Below, in pieces: positions 50,679 through 60,745 of a stretch of DNA of 64,000 bases (its first letter is position 1; each line of letters starts with the position of its first letter). Origin of the DNA: Rhynchopus sp. YZ270_cl-10 (lineage: Eukaryota; Euglenozoa; Diplonemea; Diplonemida; Diplonemidae); NCBI GenBank assembly GCA_964035575.1, contig OZ037856.1:124001-188000 (forward strand), in the 5' to 3' direction. The translations under genes and the position numbers were made by a program. The notes beneath the pieces were generated by a model, which saw nothing but the letters and a program-made list of their open reading frames with translations, ran no database searches and was not told the origin of the DNA.

Positions 50679-51152
50679 GGCAGGGGTGCTTCCACTGTTG
50701 TGTCAGCGATCTGTTGCATGTGGCATAGTGTGACAGGGGTAGGTTTGGAGTGGGAGCATGCGAGGCATTTGAGTGTGCGCATCCTGCACCAGAGTGGGTG
50801 GTCTGCAGGGGAGGTAGTGATGACCCCTTGTTTGTGGGGCCAGGTTTAGTGTAATGCGAGTGAAATGAGAGCGAGGGGAAAAGGGGATAAGAGGAAAGGG
50901 GGTTGGCGTGTGTTTGTAATGATCAAGGACCGTTCTTTTTTTGTATTGCGCGGAAGCACAAAAAATTCGACAAAATCCACGGTTTCGTAAAAAAAAAAAA
51001 AAAAAAAAAACGCAACGAATAGAAGACACCTAACAGTTAGGACCAAAAAGAAACGGAATTTCATTGTTTTCACAGAGAAAACTTGAATGTCTCACGCACA
51101 TCTAAAAATAAGATTTCTAAAATGACCATAACCCTGCTTAGCCATCAAAACC
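50679..51152. other. Spacer, LamG gene to four-span protein gene
   Basis: No gene seen. A diverged family-A-like fragment (AAAATGACCATAACCCTGCT then TAGCCATC) lies near 51119-51147, just after the LamG stop codon; T/A runs elsewhere. Confidence 0.4.
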
Positions 51153-54100
51153 TTACTTCGGAAACCGCCGCACAGCGATCTTCCCCTTTCCAAGCTTCAT
51201 CACCGTGGGTGCCTCTCTGTCTGCAGCCTTATGCGTTTCTTCCGCGACGTTGTCTCTGTTATCATTGCGGCCTGCTCTGAAGAGCTTGGCGATTTCTCTG
51301 CTGGATATCCCTTTTGAGAAGAGCTGTACGTCGGCTATATCACCTTGCCAGAAACCATAGGTGCCGTAACCCAGCCATACTGTTGTATGCGCATGGGAAG
51401 CACGTACGGGCTCGGTACGTGCCACCAGGGCACCATCGAGGTATACTTCTTGCCCAGCAAAGGTGTATTTGTGTACAACGTGGTGCCACATGGTTGCATT
51501 GAGGAACGCGGTCTCGAACACCGCTGTCCGCGTCTGGAAAGGGGAGAACAGTGTTCCTGAGAGTGCCTCTGTGGTAGGTGTGGTGTTGTACCTGCAGAGC
51601 TGGCTGCTTATCCGCACGCCGTTCTCATATAATGTGTTGCTCGCAACGGCTGCCGCAAGCTGGTCCGGCGTTGCCCTTGGCACTGCCGTCTGGTATGTCG
51701 CCGCAAAGACACACCCACTACTATACCCCGCCATGTTGTCTCGAAACCACGCACTCACCGTCCACTCATCCTGCGGCAACACCGCCGCAGTGTCGAACAC
51801 GATATTCCCACTGAGGCGAAGAAACATTGAGGAGTCGCCAGCTATGACACCACCCGGGGTGCTCGCAATGGAGTGCAGGACCCTGCCTTTTATGTTGCGT
51901 CTGGCGTCCCAGATGTAGGTGCGGAAGACGGAGTTGGCGTGGTCGTATTCGTTCGTGGTGTTGTGCTGGAAGTCGTAGGAGGTGATGAAGGAGTTGCCTT
52001 CACATTCGCCAGGGCACGTTAAGGAGGTTTGCTCGAGGAGCCCGATGGAGAAGATGGAGGTCACATCAGCTGCGGTGAACGCCTCACGCGAGAGGAGAAC
52101 GTTCTTGATGCGTGCAGTGTGCGCACCTACCGAAACGTAGCCCCCCGTCATGGTGGTGTTTGTTGCGTTCGCGAAGAGCGTCACATCCAACACACCGTCG
52201 ACATACACCTGCATGGTCCCATGCGCATACGACATTACCATATGATGCCACACATCCTCCTCCAGTTCCGTGCTGCCACCACGCACCTCTTCTCCCTTAA
52301 GGCTGCCCCAGAAGGACCCATCCTTCACCACAACGCAAGCATCTTGTGAATAATAGAACCGTCTTGGGTCTGCGAGGGCCGTGAAGGAAGAGTCGCCTAT
52401 GCAAACGAAGGGCAGGGTGATGGGAACCCCGGTGCGTGTCATGTTGGTGGCGACAAGGTTTTTGAAGAAGAAGGAGACGGCACCGCGGGAGATGTTGACA
52501 TCGGACGGTGCTGTCTCGATGTACGCGATGGCGCTGTCTTCATACGCCTGTGGGGTGCTGCCGCCGTTGTCGATGAAGAGCCCGTCCTCTGTGAAGGATG
52601 TGACGTTGCCGTAGGCAAGAAAGGCGGTGTGCAGTGATGTGTCCGAGAGAGACGTCAGGAGTGGGTACGACACAGTGTGTTTCCTGTGGTAGTCGCCGTG
52701 CCTGCGGCGTGAGAGGTCCGGTGTGAGCACCGCTTTGTGGACAAGAGAGCACGGCAGTTGCTCCTCGCAGCGTGCACCAATGAAGCCAAGCTCGCAGCTG
52801 CACGTCCCCGTTGTGGTGCAGTTACCACGGAAGTGGCAGTACCCCGGACTGCATTGGTGTTGGCAGGTGGCGCCGAAAAAGCCCTCAGCGCATGTTGCAC
52901 ACCCCTCGCCAGCCCAGTACCCATGCATCTCATCGAGGTAGCAGCTGCAGCGTTTGGTGCTGAAGATGTAGATGCCGTTGCTGTTGCAACGTCCGGCGAT
53001 GTGGATTGTTGCGTTCCCGTCGGGGAGGACGCGTTCGAACTGCGCATCTGGTGTGTATTTGGCGCAGACTTCGTACTCGCCACCGGAGCCTTCTGCAGGG
53101 GGGAAGGTGATGCCGAGGCGGTGGCGTGCGTAGCGCCGTCCTATGGGCAGGGATGTGACGATGGTGCCGCAGCTGTCGTCGTTGTTGCCTGCGGTGGCGA
53201 CGCCGATGACGGCCTCGGGGAATTTGAAGAGGTTGACAACCTGTTTGAAGTGCACGTTAGTCCCCTCATGCGAGATGTGAAGAGACGACACCGGGATGCG
53301 GCGTGACAGGTACAACGAGAAGTTCGTCCCGCGCATCTCGTCTGCAGTAGCAATGTCGTGCTTGACCAGGATCGGCACCACCGCAGACAGCGGCACCTCA
53401 CGCACCGCATCCTCCACGAAGGTCGCTGTCGCCATGGACACACCACCCATCCCCATTGCCTTCGTCGTCTGCAACGCCACCTTCGCGTAGCTCCCTATGG
53501 TGTCGTTCTGAACGTACAGCGAACACCCCTCAAGGTGTGTCCCCTTCAGCCACAACGTAAACGCGCCAGACCCTGCCACCACAGCGACAACGTTGCTGTG
53601 CTCGCTCCCGCCTGGACCTGTGAAGTTGAGGATGCTGTCTGCAATCTCGGTGACGTCGCACAGTGCAGGGTCGCTGGACAAAGGCCATGTCTGTGATGCG
53701 GTAGGTGAGGGTGCACGGTTCTCTGGCAGATCTCTGTTCAACGATGCAATCGCATCGCGTATCGCTTCTGGTTCAAGGTTCTCCGACGGGCCCGCACCGT
53801 GCCGCATCTCAAACCCAGACATCACACCACCGAAGGAGTACTGCCGCGTAAACTCACAGAGGGAAGACCGCGCAGCGGTGCATGACAACGCAACGTAGTT
53901 CCCACTACCATCAACCCCCCAGCATGTGGTCGAGGATTGGAGGGGGAAGTGTCCGTTGGGGTGGTAGTCCACCTCACGTCTGTTGTCGATGCCGACAGAA
54001 TCTGCGTACGTTGGGTAGCCATATGTGTGTACAATGCCTTGGTACGTCGGCAACGATGCGGTGTCATTGTAGTCCGTCACCCCTCGTGCACACGTGTGTT

Positions 54101-57100
54101 CTTCTGCAGAGCGTATTGTACCCATAGAGGTGGGAACACCAAGCACTTCGCCAGCTAAGAGACAGTCACGCTCCGCATTTGCATAGGTAAGTGGTGCGGT
54201 GTTGACGCGGTAGCACTTCGCACCACAGGCCGTCCAATTAGAGGGACACCCAAAGCCGTTCTCGCGGCCCCACAATGTACCACTCCCGATTGTAAAGTCT
54301 TTGTTGAAGGCGTAGTTTCCGTTGAGCCCAGGATCGCCGGAGAAGTCATTCGTTGTCTCTGTAAAGACATTCGCAGGCAGGTTGCTGCCATCTTCGATGG
54401 TGGTGCTGTTTCCGTTCATGGAAAGGGTGATCTTATTGCGAACGGAGATCGAGAGTGCGATGTGTGCCCAGCCTCCGTTGCAGAGCGTTGCGGTGTCGTC
54501 AATGGAGAAGACGGAGCTGGGGTTTGCGAGCGACGTTTTCTCAGAGTAGACGAGCACGCCGTCGTTGAGATAGAGCATTGCACCGCGGGAGGGAACACCA
54601 CCCCAGGAAGCAATAGGGTTGACACCGGAGCAGTTTTGGAGCTTCACAAACACCGACAGCGACATACCCTCAGAACGCAGCGGAGCCCCTCCCGCCGCAT
54701 CCCAATGAACCACCGAATCGCTCTCATTGAAGAAGCACGCCCGCTTCAGGGCCGTCCACTCCCTGGTAAGCCCCAACGTCCCCACCTCCTCCACATGGCG
54801 ATACCAAGAGGGGTCCCGCTGCGCCCCACTCTCATCCCTAAGAAACGCCGTATAATTCCCAAACACCCCATCACCTTCACCACACACCTTCAACACCACA
54901 CTACCAAACGGAGGCAACACATCTGCTAACGTCACCCCTACCTCCCCAAGGCATTTATTGTAGAGCCGAACATTCGAAACCGACCCTTCAAATGAATTCA
55001 GAACGTTTCCTCCTTGCCTGGTCCCTCCCACCTGAATAGGTAAACCTCCAAGAGACCATGGGTGATTTCCTGAAGATGTGGTAACCAGAACATTGTCTAT
55101 ATACAATGAGAGCAGCCCGCTTCGTGTCATTGTAACTGCGAAAGAACGCCAGACAGGACTGCCACCACCACGTCGACAGAACGGCACCGCAGAGCACGTT
55201 GTGGTCCGCACACTCCCTCCACTAGAGTACTGCAACTCTCCAAATGCAGAGAACCCGATGGACTGCATGAACCCATTGTTGTCACCCCATTCCATGAGTG
55301 ACACAGAGTTGTCCCCATCGCAGGCGAGGTTAAGCTTGAAGAACCCTACCAAAGAGAACTCAAAGGGGCGGGACTGTAGAACAACATCCAATGGGGCGAG
55401 CTGCATGCTGAATGCCGTACAACCATAACGTCGTTGCCCCGCGTACTCAAACGGGGTAGTACTGTAGTTGCTCATCGCAGAAAAATGCTCGGTTCTGGGG
55501 AACTGTCTGTCACATAATTTGAAAACCTCGCCTCCTTCTTGGAAGGCAGGTTGTGGAAAGTAGAGAGTAAGGTTTGAAGCAAAGATAGGTCTGCACGAAG
55601 GCGCATTCTGCTCATCGGTGTGTATCGCACATCCCGTATCCATGCTTGGAAGAGGAAAGTGAAAGGCCCTGCAGTTGTCCGTCTCCTGACAACGTCGTTT
55701 GCATTCCGCAAGAGACGCGCCAAATACTTTGTAATATCCTGCAGTGCATTCACCACGGCGTTTCACCCAATGCGCGGTAACGCGTTTTTCGGAATAAATC
55801 TCTGTTGTGGAAAGTGCTCGATTAAATACCGTAATATCCGCCAAATCTGAGTACGTTTTGCCTAAAAATGAAGAATTATAGACATTATCAAACCGCTGGC
55901 CAAAGGAGATGAACTTAACAGGAGAAGTAGAGAGGAGGGGTGCAGAGCCGTTGCTTCGGTAGAGTTTGGTGGGAAGGAAATCATAGAAGAACCGGACACC
56001 TACACGGTTCTTTGGGATGACTATAGCATGGTGGTGCCAGTCTGTGTCACATCGTGCCGATGTAGCGTCATACGACCCTGCAGAATGCTTTAAAAACCCT
56101 GCCACGAGGTCTTCCTCAGTTAGCATTGCATCGCACGCTATATCATTGATGTGACTCAGTGTGAACCCTAGGGTATGACACTTTCCACAAAATATTTGAC
56201 TTCCAGCCTCATATGTTCCGTTACATGAATTATCAGTGTAGAATGTTGTAGTGTAGGTGTTGTCAGTAGAGGCAGTGATAGTGGCGTATAAAATGGTGGA
56301 AGTGTTTTGGATGCCGCAGGGTGGTGCCCAAAGGAGACAGGTGTCTAAAGGGTATGAAGGTGAGCGCCATCCGGTGGTGTTGGAGCAGGGTGTTTCGCAG
56401 GAGGAGAAGGAGACCGTGCTGGTGTGGCGTGCGGTGCGCAGCTTGCGGCCCTCGTAGAGGCGCGGTTCGTAGCCTTCGCCTTGGTATTCCAGAACCGTTT
56501 CGTCCTGTTTGACCATACTAAAATACGCCCCACTCCCCCTCGCCTCACAACCAATAGTAGAATCAGATGCAGGTAAATTCCGTCTTGCCCAGAACATAAT
56601 GGAAACCCCATCTGGACGGTCAAAAAGGTCGTTCGAATCTTTCAGCTCATTAAGAAAGAAGCGGCCTTCCCCTTGTAAGCTGCAGATTCGTTGGTTTAAA
56701 AACATTGTGTCAAGCGGTTGTGAGAAGACGTCCCCTTTTTCTTCAAAGCTGGTACGTCGTGCCCAGCCTGATTCGTCTGCGAGGCCTGCCCTGCAGATTC
56801 GGAGTGCGGTGTTGTGTGTATCCCCTCGGGGAGGGCTGGAAGATGGGACACCACCTTCAGAGAAGTGCAGAATACGCTGTGCAGCCTCCGCAACTTGCAT
56901 TGCAGAGAGCGGTGTCGTGTGGAGCTGCAGGCCCAACACCTCTCCAGCGAAGCCCCCACACCCCACCCCTGCTGATGAAAACATCGGGTGAGACGATGTG
57001 TCCGGCAGCACCGTCCCCTTCACGAAGGGCGCGCTCGGTGCAATGCTGTTCACACCTATTTTATTCCCATTGACAAACATAGTAACGTTCTTAGAAGCAA

Positions 57101-59996
57101 AGGAAACGGCAAGATGCGTCCACCCTTGGGACAGACAGAGGTTCTGCCCTACACGGTCTTTTGGGCTAGAGATTCGTGCCCGTCCATTTGCATCAACTTC
57201 ACGCCAGATAGGGTAAAAATTCTCAGAAAGAGCCAACGTCGCTTCTGCAAAGTCAAAGCCCTCACCCTGCGTAGGTCCTTTCATAGAGAATATTGGATAT
57301 GTGTTGAGCTCCTCAGCCGCGTTCAGGTAGTATCCATACTGCATGTTGTTCACCCAGCGGGACATTGGTTGCGAGGCGCCGTTGATGTACAGATCTTTAA
57401 TTGCCTCACACCTGGCACCCCCTTTCATATTGCTATCAATCCGCACCCACGCTGATATCGTAAACTCTGTGGGAAGCGCCGCAAAAGTTGGGATCTGCAA
57501 GCACGAATCTGCCCCGGAGAACCGACAGCCTCCGTGCTCCCCTGCCTTCACGCTTCCTATATGCCGGGCATGCTTTCTGAATGTCCCGGTGTCCTCTCCT
57601 ATGTTGCTACCTTTGCAGTACTCTGAGTAGGGTGCGTTCTCTTGAAATGCGTTGCCGTTCTCTTCTGCAACGATATGCTGTATTGCTGGCGCAGAGAGGA
57701 TGGTTGTGAACAGTTTCGCGCCTTTAATGTGAAGGTGCGAACCTAGCCATTCACCATTCACATATCTACCACCTAGACGCGATTCTAGCGGCACAAACTG
57801 CATGCCATATGACCCTTCAAAATGCACCGGATGAATTTCCCCTGAAAAAGAGAGAATTCCATCAAAATAGACCTGAAAACGTTTGTCCTGTGTTGCGGTG
57901 AATGCAAGATGCCGCCATGTGTTATCACATTGCATTTCATCCCAAGCAAATTTCTCATAATTCCAGCTTCCCGTATAAAAACGTCCATTAGAGTGGTACA
58001 ATGGAATGTAGGGATGAGAGATAGACGAAGATGAAGATGGATCATGCCAGCCAAACACAGAACCAAGAATCTGCGATACATTAACACCATTGGAGCTGCA
58101 CCCAAAAGGCACCTTCACAAAGGCGGCAACAGAGAAGGGGTAGTTCAGCACACCGGTCCCCGCCGCGATGCTCCCACCATTGAGGTCGCAGAAGTTCTTT
58201 GTGTCAGAAACGTCGCGCGCAATGTGGACATTTTGTTCTGCCTTCCCATGTACCCGATACCGGCTAGCATCTTCGTACAACGAGCCATCCGAACAGAAGT
58301 CCCGGTAAACCCCATTATGTTCAGACCGTTCAACAAAATTGACGTATGCTTGCCGATAGAAGTTGATGTCATACAGAATCCCGCTGAAAGAACCTGACCC
58401 GAGCACCACCTCCGCAAAACTCACCTTGGGGGAGAATTCCGCAGGTCTCTGCCCATGATTCTCTCCATTGACAAACAGATCCAACCCTGCCATGTGGACG
58501 TCGTTAGTTTGCACCAACTTTATATGATACCACCGCCCTGACACCATTGCAACTGGCGATTCAATGTACGGCTGCCCCGTGTATGCGTCGGTGTACGTGA
58601 CACGCAGCTTTTTTCCTACAAAGTGAATCTTCAAGATTCCCTCAAAAGTAAAAATAGATGTCTCCGCAAAGACGCGAGGTAACATCCAGAAGGACATCGC
58701 CCCTGGGAGATATGAATTCTCAACACGCACTGCGTCGGTGCCGTTCTTTCCGAGGAAGTTGCAGCCAAACTTTCTGGTATGAAACTGTCGGTGGATGTGG
58801 TACGCCTCGTGCACAACGCTGTCGGGGGTGTACACCACAGCGTTGCCTGCCTGACTGAAGAAGTCTGTCTCCCCAACACGACCCACATTATCTAGAAAAG
58901 CCTCCTGCGTGCCCCCTTTGCAAATCGTCAGGTCCGGGGTCTGCACCTCCTCCTGGTGTTCAGGGGTTGTGTACACTGCGACATTCTCCATGGTCCCACT
59001 GTACGACGGTGATATCCCACCACGAGGAAGCCCTCCACAGGTTGTCTCCGGGTTGCTCAGTACGCCGCTCTGCGGGAGCCCCTGCCTGCAGTAGCACTGC
59101 GGCACCCAATGCGGTGTGTCCTGCAGCAGGCGGACACCAAAGAAGCGGTACCCACGACAGGCCTGCGCACAGCCCTCAAGCACCTCAGTGTCCTCACTGG
59201 GAAACACTTTGGCCCACCCGGAGTGCTCCCCACGCCTTGTCATATCTTCCGATGAATATAATTGGTTTGCTTCCCCTGCGGACAGAACCGGGTCAACTTC
59301 GCCGTACACTGTGGACACCACCTCAAGGGTTTCGGCAAAGACAAAACAGGCCACAAAGGAGGGGGGAGCATCCGATGGTTTTGCTTCAGTGGCGCTCATC
59401 CACTGCGCGTCCTCTGCACTGAGAGACCCGGAGAAGATGTTTACATCAGAAAGGAACACATCAGAGTGTTCGTAGGGGTTCAGCGTGACACTCATTGTGC
59501 TGTCCGTCGTGGTTAGGGGTGTTGCAGAGGTGGTGTTGAGGGTGCGAAGCGCGCCGTCAACGAAGATGTGGAGGTAGGCTCCTGAGGTGACGGTGCTGTG
59601 TCCTTGGATGATGGCGATGTGGTGCCACGTGGAGGAGAGGACACGTGTTGCGGCGGAGGCGGCGAGGGTACCGTGGAGGTACACCTCAACTGCACCGGTG
59701 GTGCTGATGGAAACCTCGAATTCGGATGTGACATTGCGGTTCGGGGTAATGCTCAGAAGCGTCGTATTGCGTGTCGTCTTCACCCACAGCGCCACAGAAC
59801 GCTCCGCCGCAACGTATGTCCTGCAGCTCACGGCTGCCCCCGCAACCCCTCCCCTCCCCTCCAACGTCCTCCCCACCGCCCCGGACACCTCAAGAGATCC
59901 GCACCACCCTGTGACCTCGCCTATACTGTCATGCAAAGGAAACCTCGCGGACAGCACTGCTGACAACGCAAGGCCAGACAGCAATGCTGCCAGCAT
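51153..59996 (-). CDS. Giant secreted multi-LamG protein with WSC, PAN, C-type lectin and EGF modules
   Basis: Single 8.8-kb exon, 2,947 residues, probably a secreted adhesion or surface protein. Residues 1-17 (MLAALLSGLALSAVLSA) are a signal peptide. At least eight concanavalin/LamG-like domains are seen, recognised by repeated W-HH-A/I-x-x-x-x-x-x-x-x-V-DG patterns, at about 50-205, 399-552, 605-782, 822-1039, 1099-1402, 1519-1679, 1752-1905, 2435-2652 and 2699-2905. Other modules are a WSC-like domain (255-329, LEGCAQACRGYRFFGVRL), a PAN/apple-like domain (1409-1470, CKRRCQETDNCRAFHF), a C-type lectin domain (1917-2049, ending WGVDGSGNYVALSC) and laminin/EGF-like repeats (2342-2419, CHFRGNCTTTGTCSCELGFI). 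No C-terminal membrane helix or GPI signal is obvious, so it may be released or bound by partners. It is the first gene of the cluster if transcription runs leftward. Domain limits are approximate. Confidence 0.85.
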   Translation of the reverse strand: MLAALLSGLALSAVLSARFPLHDSIGEVTGWCGSLEVSGAVGRTLEGRGGVAGAAVSCRTYVAAERSVALWVKTTRNTTLLSITPNRNVTSEFEVSISTTGAVEVYLHGTLAASAATRVLSSTWHHIAIIQGHSTVTSGAYLHIFVDGALRTLNTTSATPLTTTDSTMSVTLNPYEHSDVFLSDVNIFSGSLSAEDAQWMSATEAKPSDAPPSFVACFVFAETLEVVSTVYGEVDPVLSAGEANQLYSSEDMTRRGEHSGWAKVFPSEDTEVLEGCAQACRGYRFFGVRLLQDTPHWVPQCYCRQGLPQSGVLSNPETTCGGLPRGGISPSYSGTMENVAVYTTPEHQEEVQTPDLTICKGGTQEAFLDNVGRVGETDFFSQAGNAVVYTPDSVVHEAYHIHRQFHTRKFGCNFLGKNGTDAVRVENSYLPGAMSFWMLPRVFAETSIFTFEGILKIHFVGKKLRVTYTDAYTGQPYIESPVAMVSGRWYHIKLVQTNDVHMAGLDLFVNGENHGQRPAEFSPKVSFAEVVLGSGSFSGILYDINFYRQAYVNFVERSEHNGVYRDFCSDGSLYEDASRYRVHGKAEQNVHIARDVSDTKNFCDLNGGSIAAGTGVLNYPFSVAAFVKVPFGCSSNGVNVSQILGSVFGWHDPSSSSSISHPYIPLYHSNGRFYTGSWNYEKFAWDEMQCDNTWRHLAFTATQDKRFQVYFDGILSFSGEIHPVHFEGSYGMQFVPLESRLGGRYVNGEWLGSHLHIKGAKLFTTILSAPAIQHIVAEENGNAFQENAPYSEYCKGSNIGEDTGTFRKHARHIGSVKAGEHGGCRFSGADSCLQIPTFAALPTEFTISAWVRIDSNMKGGARCEAIKDLYINGASQPMSRWVNNMQYGYYLNAAEELNTYPIFSMKGPTQGEGFDFAEATLALSENFYPIWREVDANGRARISSPKDRVGQNLCLSQGWTHLAVSFASKNVTMFVNGNKIGVNSIAPSAPFVKGTVLPDTSSHPMFSSAGVGCGGFAGEVLGLQLHTTPLSAMQVAEAAQRILHFSEGGVPSSSPPRGDTHNTALRICRAGLADESGWARRTSFEEKGDVFSQPLDTMFLNQRICSLQGEGRFFLNELKDSNDLFDRPDGVSIMFWARRNLPASDSTIGCEARGSGAYFSMVKQDETVLEYQGEGYEPRLYEGRKLRTARHTSTVSFSSCETPCSNTTGWRSPSYPLDTCLLWAPPCGIQNTSTILYATITASTDNTYTTTFYTDNSCNGTYEAGSQIFCGKCHTLGFTLSHINDIACDAMLTEEDLVAGFLKHSAGSYDATSARCDTDWHHHAIVIPKNRVGVRFFYDFLPTKLYRSNGSAPLLSTSPVKFISFGQRFDNVYNSSFLGKTYSDLADITVFNRALSTTEIYSEKRVTAHWVKRRGECTAGYYKVFGASLAECKRRCQETDNCRAFHFPLPSMDTGCAIHTDEQNAPSCRPIFASNLTLYFPQPAFQEGGEVFKLCDRQFPRTEHFSAMSNYSTTPFEYAGQRRYGCTAFSMQLAPLDVVLQSRPFEFSLVGFFKLNLACDGDNSVSLMEWGDNNGFMQSIGFSAFGELQYSSGGSVRTTTCSAVPFCRRGGGSPVWRSFAVTMTRSGLLSLYIDNVLVTTSSGNHPWSLGGLPIQVGGTRQGGNVLNSFEGSVSNVRLYNKCLGEVGVTLADVLPPFGSVVLKVCGEGDGVFGNYTAFLRDESGAQRDPSWYRHVEEVGTLGLTREWTALKRACFFNESDSVVHWDAAGGAPLRSEGMSLSVFVKLQNCSGVNPIASWGGVPSRGAMLYLNDGVLVYSEKTSLANPSSVFSIDDTATLCNGGWAHIALSISVRNKITLSMNGNSTTIEDGSNLPANVFTETTNDFSGDPGLNGNYAFNKDFTIGSGTLWGRENGFGCPSNWTACGAKCYRVNTAPLTYANAERDCLLAGEVLGVPTSMGTIRSAEEHTCARGVTDYNDTASLPTYQGIVHTYGYPTYADSVGIDNRREVDYHPNGHFPLQSSTTCWGVDGSGNYVALSCTAARSSLCEFTRQYSFGGVMSGFEMRHGAGPSENLEPEAIRDAIASLNRDLPENRAPSPTASQTWPLSSDPALCDVTEIADSILNFTGPGGSEHSNVVAVVAGSGAFTLWLKGTHLEGCSLYVQNDTIGSYAKVALQTTKAMGMGGVSMATATFVEDAVREVPLSAVVPILVKHDIATADEMRGTNFSLYLSRRIPVSSLHISHEGTNVHFKQVVNLFKFPEAVIGVATAGNNDDSCGTIVTSLPIGRRYARHRLGITFPPAEGSGGEYEVCAKYTPDAQFERVLPDGNATIHIAGRCNSNGIYIFSTKRCSCYLDEMHGYWAGEGCATCAEGFFGATCQHQCSPGYCHFRGNCTTTGTCSCELGFIGARCEEQLPCSLVHKAVLTPDLSRRRHGDYHRKHTVSYPLLTSLSDTSLHTAFLAYGNVTSFTEDGLFIDNGGSTPQAYEDSAIAYIETAPSDVNISRGAVSFFFKNLVATNMTRTGVPITLPFVCIGDSSFTALADPRRFYYSQDACVVVKDGSFWGSLKGEEVRGGSTELEEDVWHHMVMSYAHGTMQVYVDGVLDVTLFANATNTTMTGGYVSVGAHTARIKNVLLSREAFTAADVTSIFSIGLLEQTSLTCPGECEGNSFITSYDFQHNTTNEYDHANSVFRTYIWDARRNIKGRVLHSIASTPGGVIAGDSSMFLRLSGNIVFDTAAVLPQDEWTVSAWFRDNMAGYSSGCVFAATYQTAVPRATPDQLAAAVASNTLYENGVRISSQLCRYNTTPTTEALSGTLFSPFQTRTAVFETAFLNATMWHHVVHKYTFAGQEVYLDGALVARTEPVRASHAHTTVWLGYGTYGFWQGDIADVQLFSKGISSREIAKLFRAGRNDNRDNVAEETHKAADREAPTVMKLGKGKIAVRRFPK

Positions 59997-60008
59997 TGTC
60001 TACTACGC

Positions 60009-60028
60009 CTGTGGGGGAGGTATTTGAG
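60009..60028 (-). promoter_or_regulatory. Candidate leader trans-splice acceptor, LamG gene
   Basis: CTCAAATACCTCCCCCACAG on the coding strand, 12 nt before the ATG at 59996. Confidence 0.55.
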
Positions 60029-60066
60029 GGGGGGAGAATGGGGCGGAATAATAGAACCAAAAAAAA

Positions 60067-60183
60067 TTGACTTAAAAATACAAAAGCCCTTTCGTGTACC
60101 TTAGTGCATGACCAGGGTGTACCGGGGGGGGTGGACACCCCAACCATGCAAATATTTTCATCCATTTTCGAGGATTGCATCTG
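60067..60183 (+). repeat. Structured repeat family B, near-complete
   Basis: GACTTAAAAATACAAAAGCC, CTTTCGTGTACCTTAGTGCA, GTGTACCGGGGGGGGTGGAC, ACCCCAACCATGCA and TTTTCGAGGATTGCATCTG. CCCTTTCG still pairs with CGGGGGGG using G-U pairs, so the stem is kept despite base changes relative to 42348. Confidence 0.85.
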
Positions 60184-60248
60184 AGGAAAAAAGTGAATAA
60201 TAACCCTATATGGGTGGTGTGGATTCAGGGGGTACGGACAACCCGCAG

Positions 60249-60328
60249 GAGAACCACGGAGAACTGCTAGGGGCTATGGCTATAGCCCCCCTTACCGGAG
60301 CACCTTCGGGAGAACCATGGAGAATTGG
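60249..60328 (+). repeat. Direct repeat around a hairpin
   Basis: GGAGAACCACGGAGAACTG (60249) and GGAGAACCATGGAGAATTG (60310) flank GGGGCTAT-GGCT-ATAGCCCC (60270-60289), an 8-bp stem with a 4-nt loop. Confidence 0.8.
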
Positions 60329-60707
60329 TTTGGGTGATCACATCAATGGGGAGACAAAAAGAGAGGGGGTTTCATTATTGTTCCTGCCTTCGTCTAGCTT
60401 CTTTTCCATTTTTTTTTTTTTTTTTTTTGTTTTTTGTTTTTTTTTTTTTTGTTGAAAGAACGATAAAATAAAGGAGACGCGTGTGGAGAGGGGGAGGGAG
60501 AAAGAGTGGAGATGAGGAAGAGGGGGTGGGGGGGGGAGGACTTACACTCAGAAAAGAAACTGTCCCGGATTATTTTTATTAAAGTTGTTGTTGCTGTTCT
60601 TGGCAAAAGGGGAGGGAAAAGAGGGGATGTGTGTGTGAATTTTTTTGGGAGTTATTGAATTTTGCATTGGTGCAAATCGGTGCAAATAAAAAAGGGGGGG
60701 GGGGGTT

Positions 60708-60745
60708 GATAAGATGGATCTAAACCTCTCTGTGTGCTGAGTCTG
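60708..60745 (+). repeat. Hairpin repeat family A (split copy)
   Basis: GATAAGATGGATCTAAACCT then CTCTGTGTGCTGAGTC. The matching tail GTGCTTAGTCACCTTTT occurs about 100 bp later (60838-60854), as if the copy were interrupted by inserted sequence. Confidence 0.55.
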
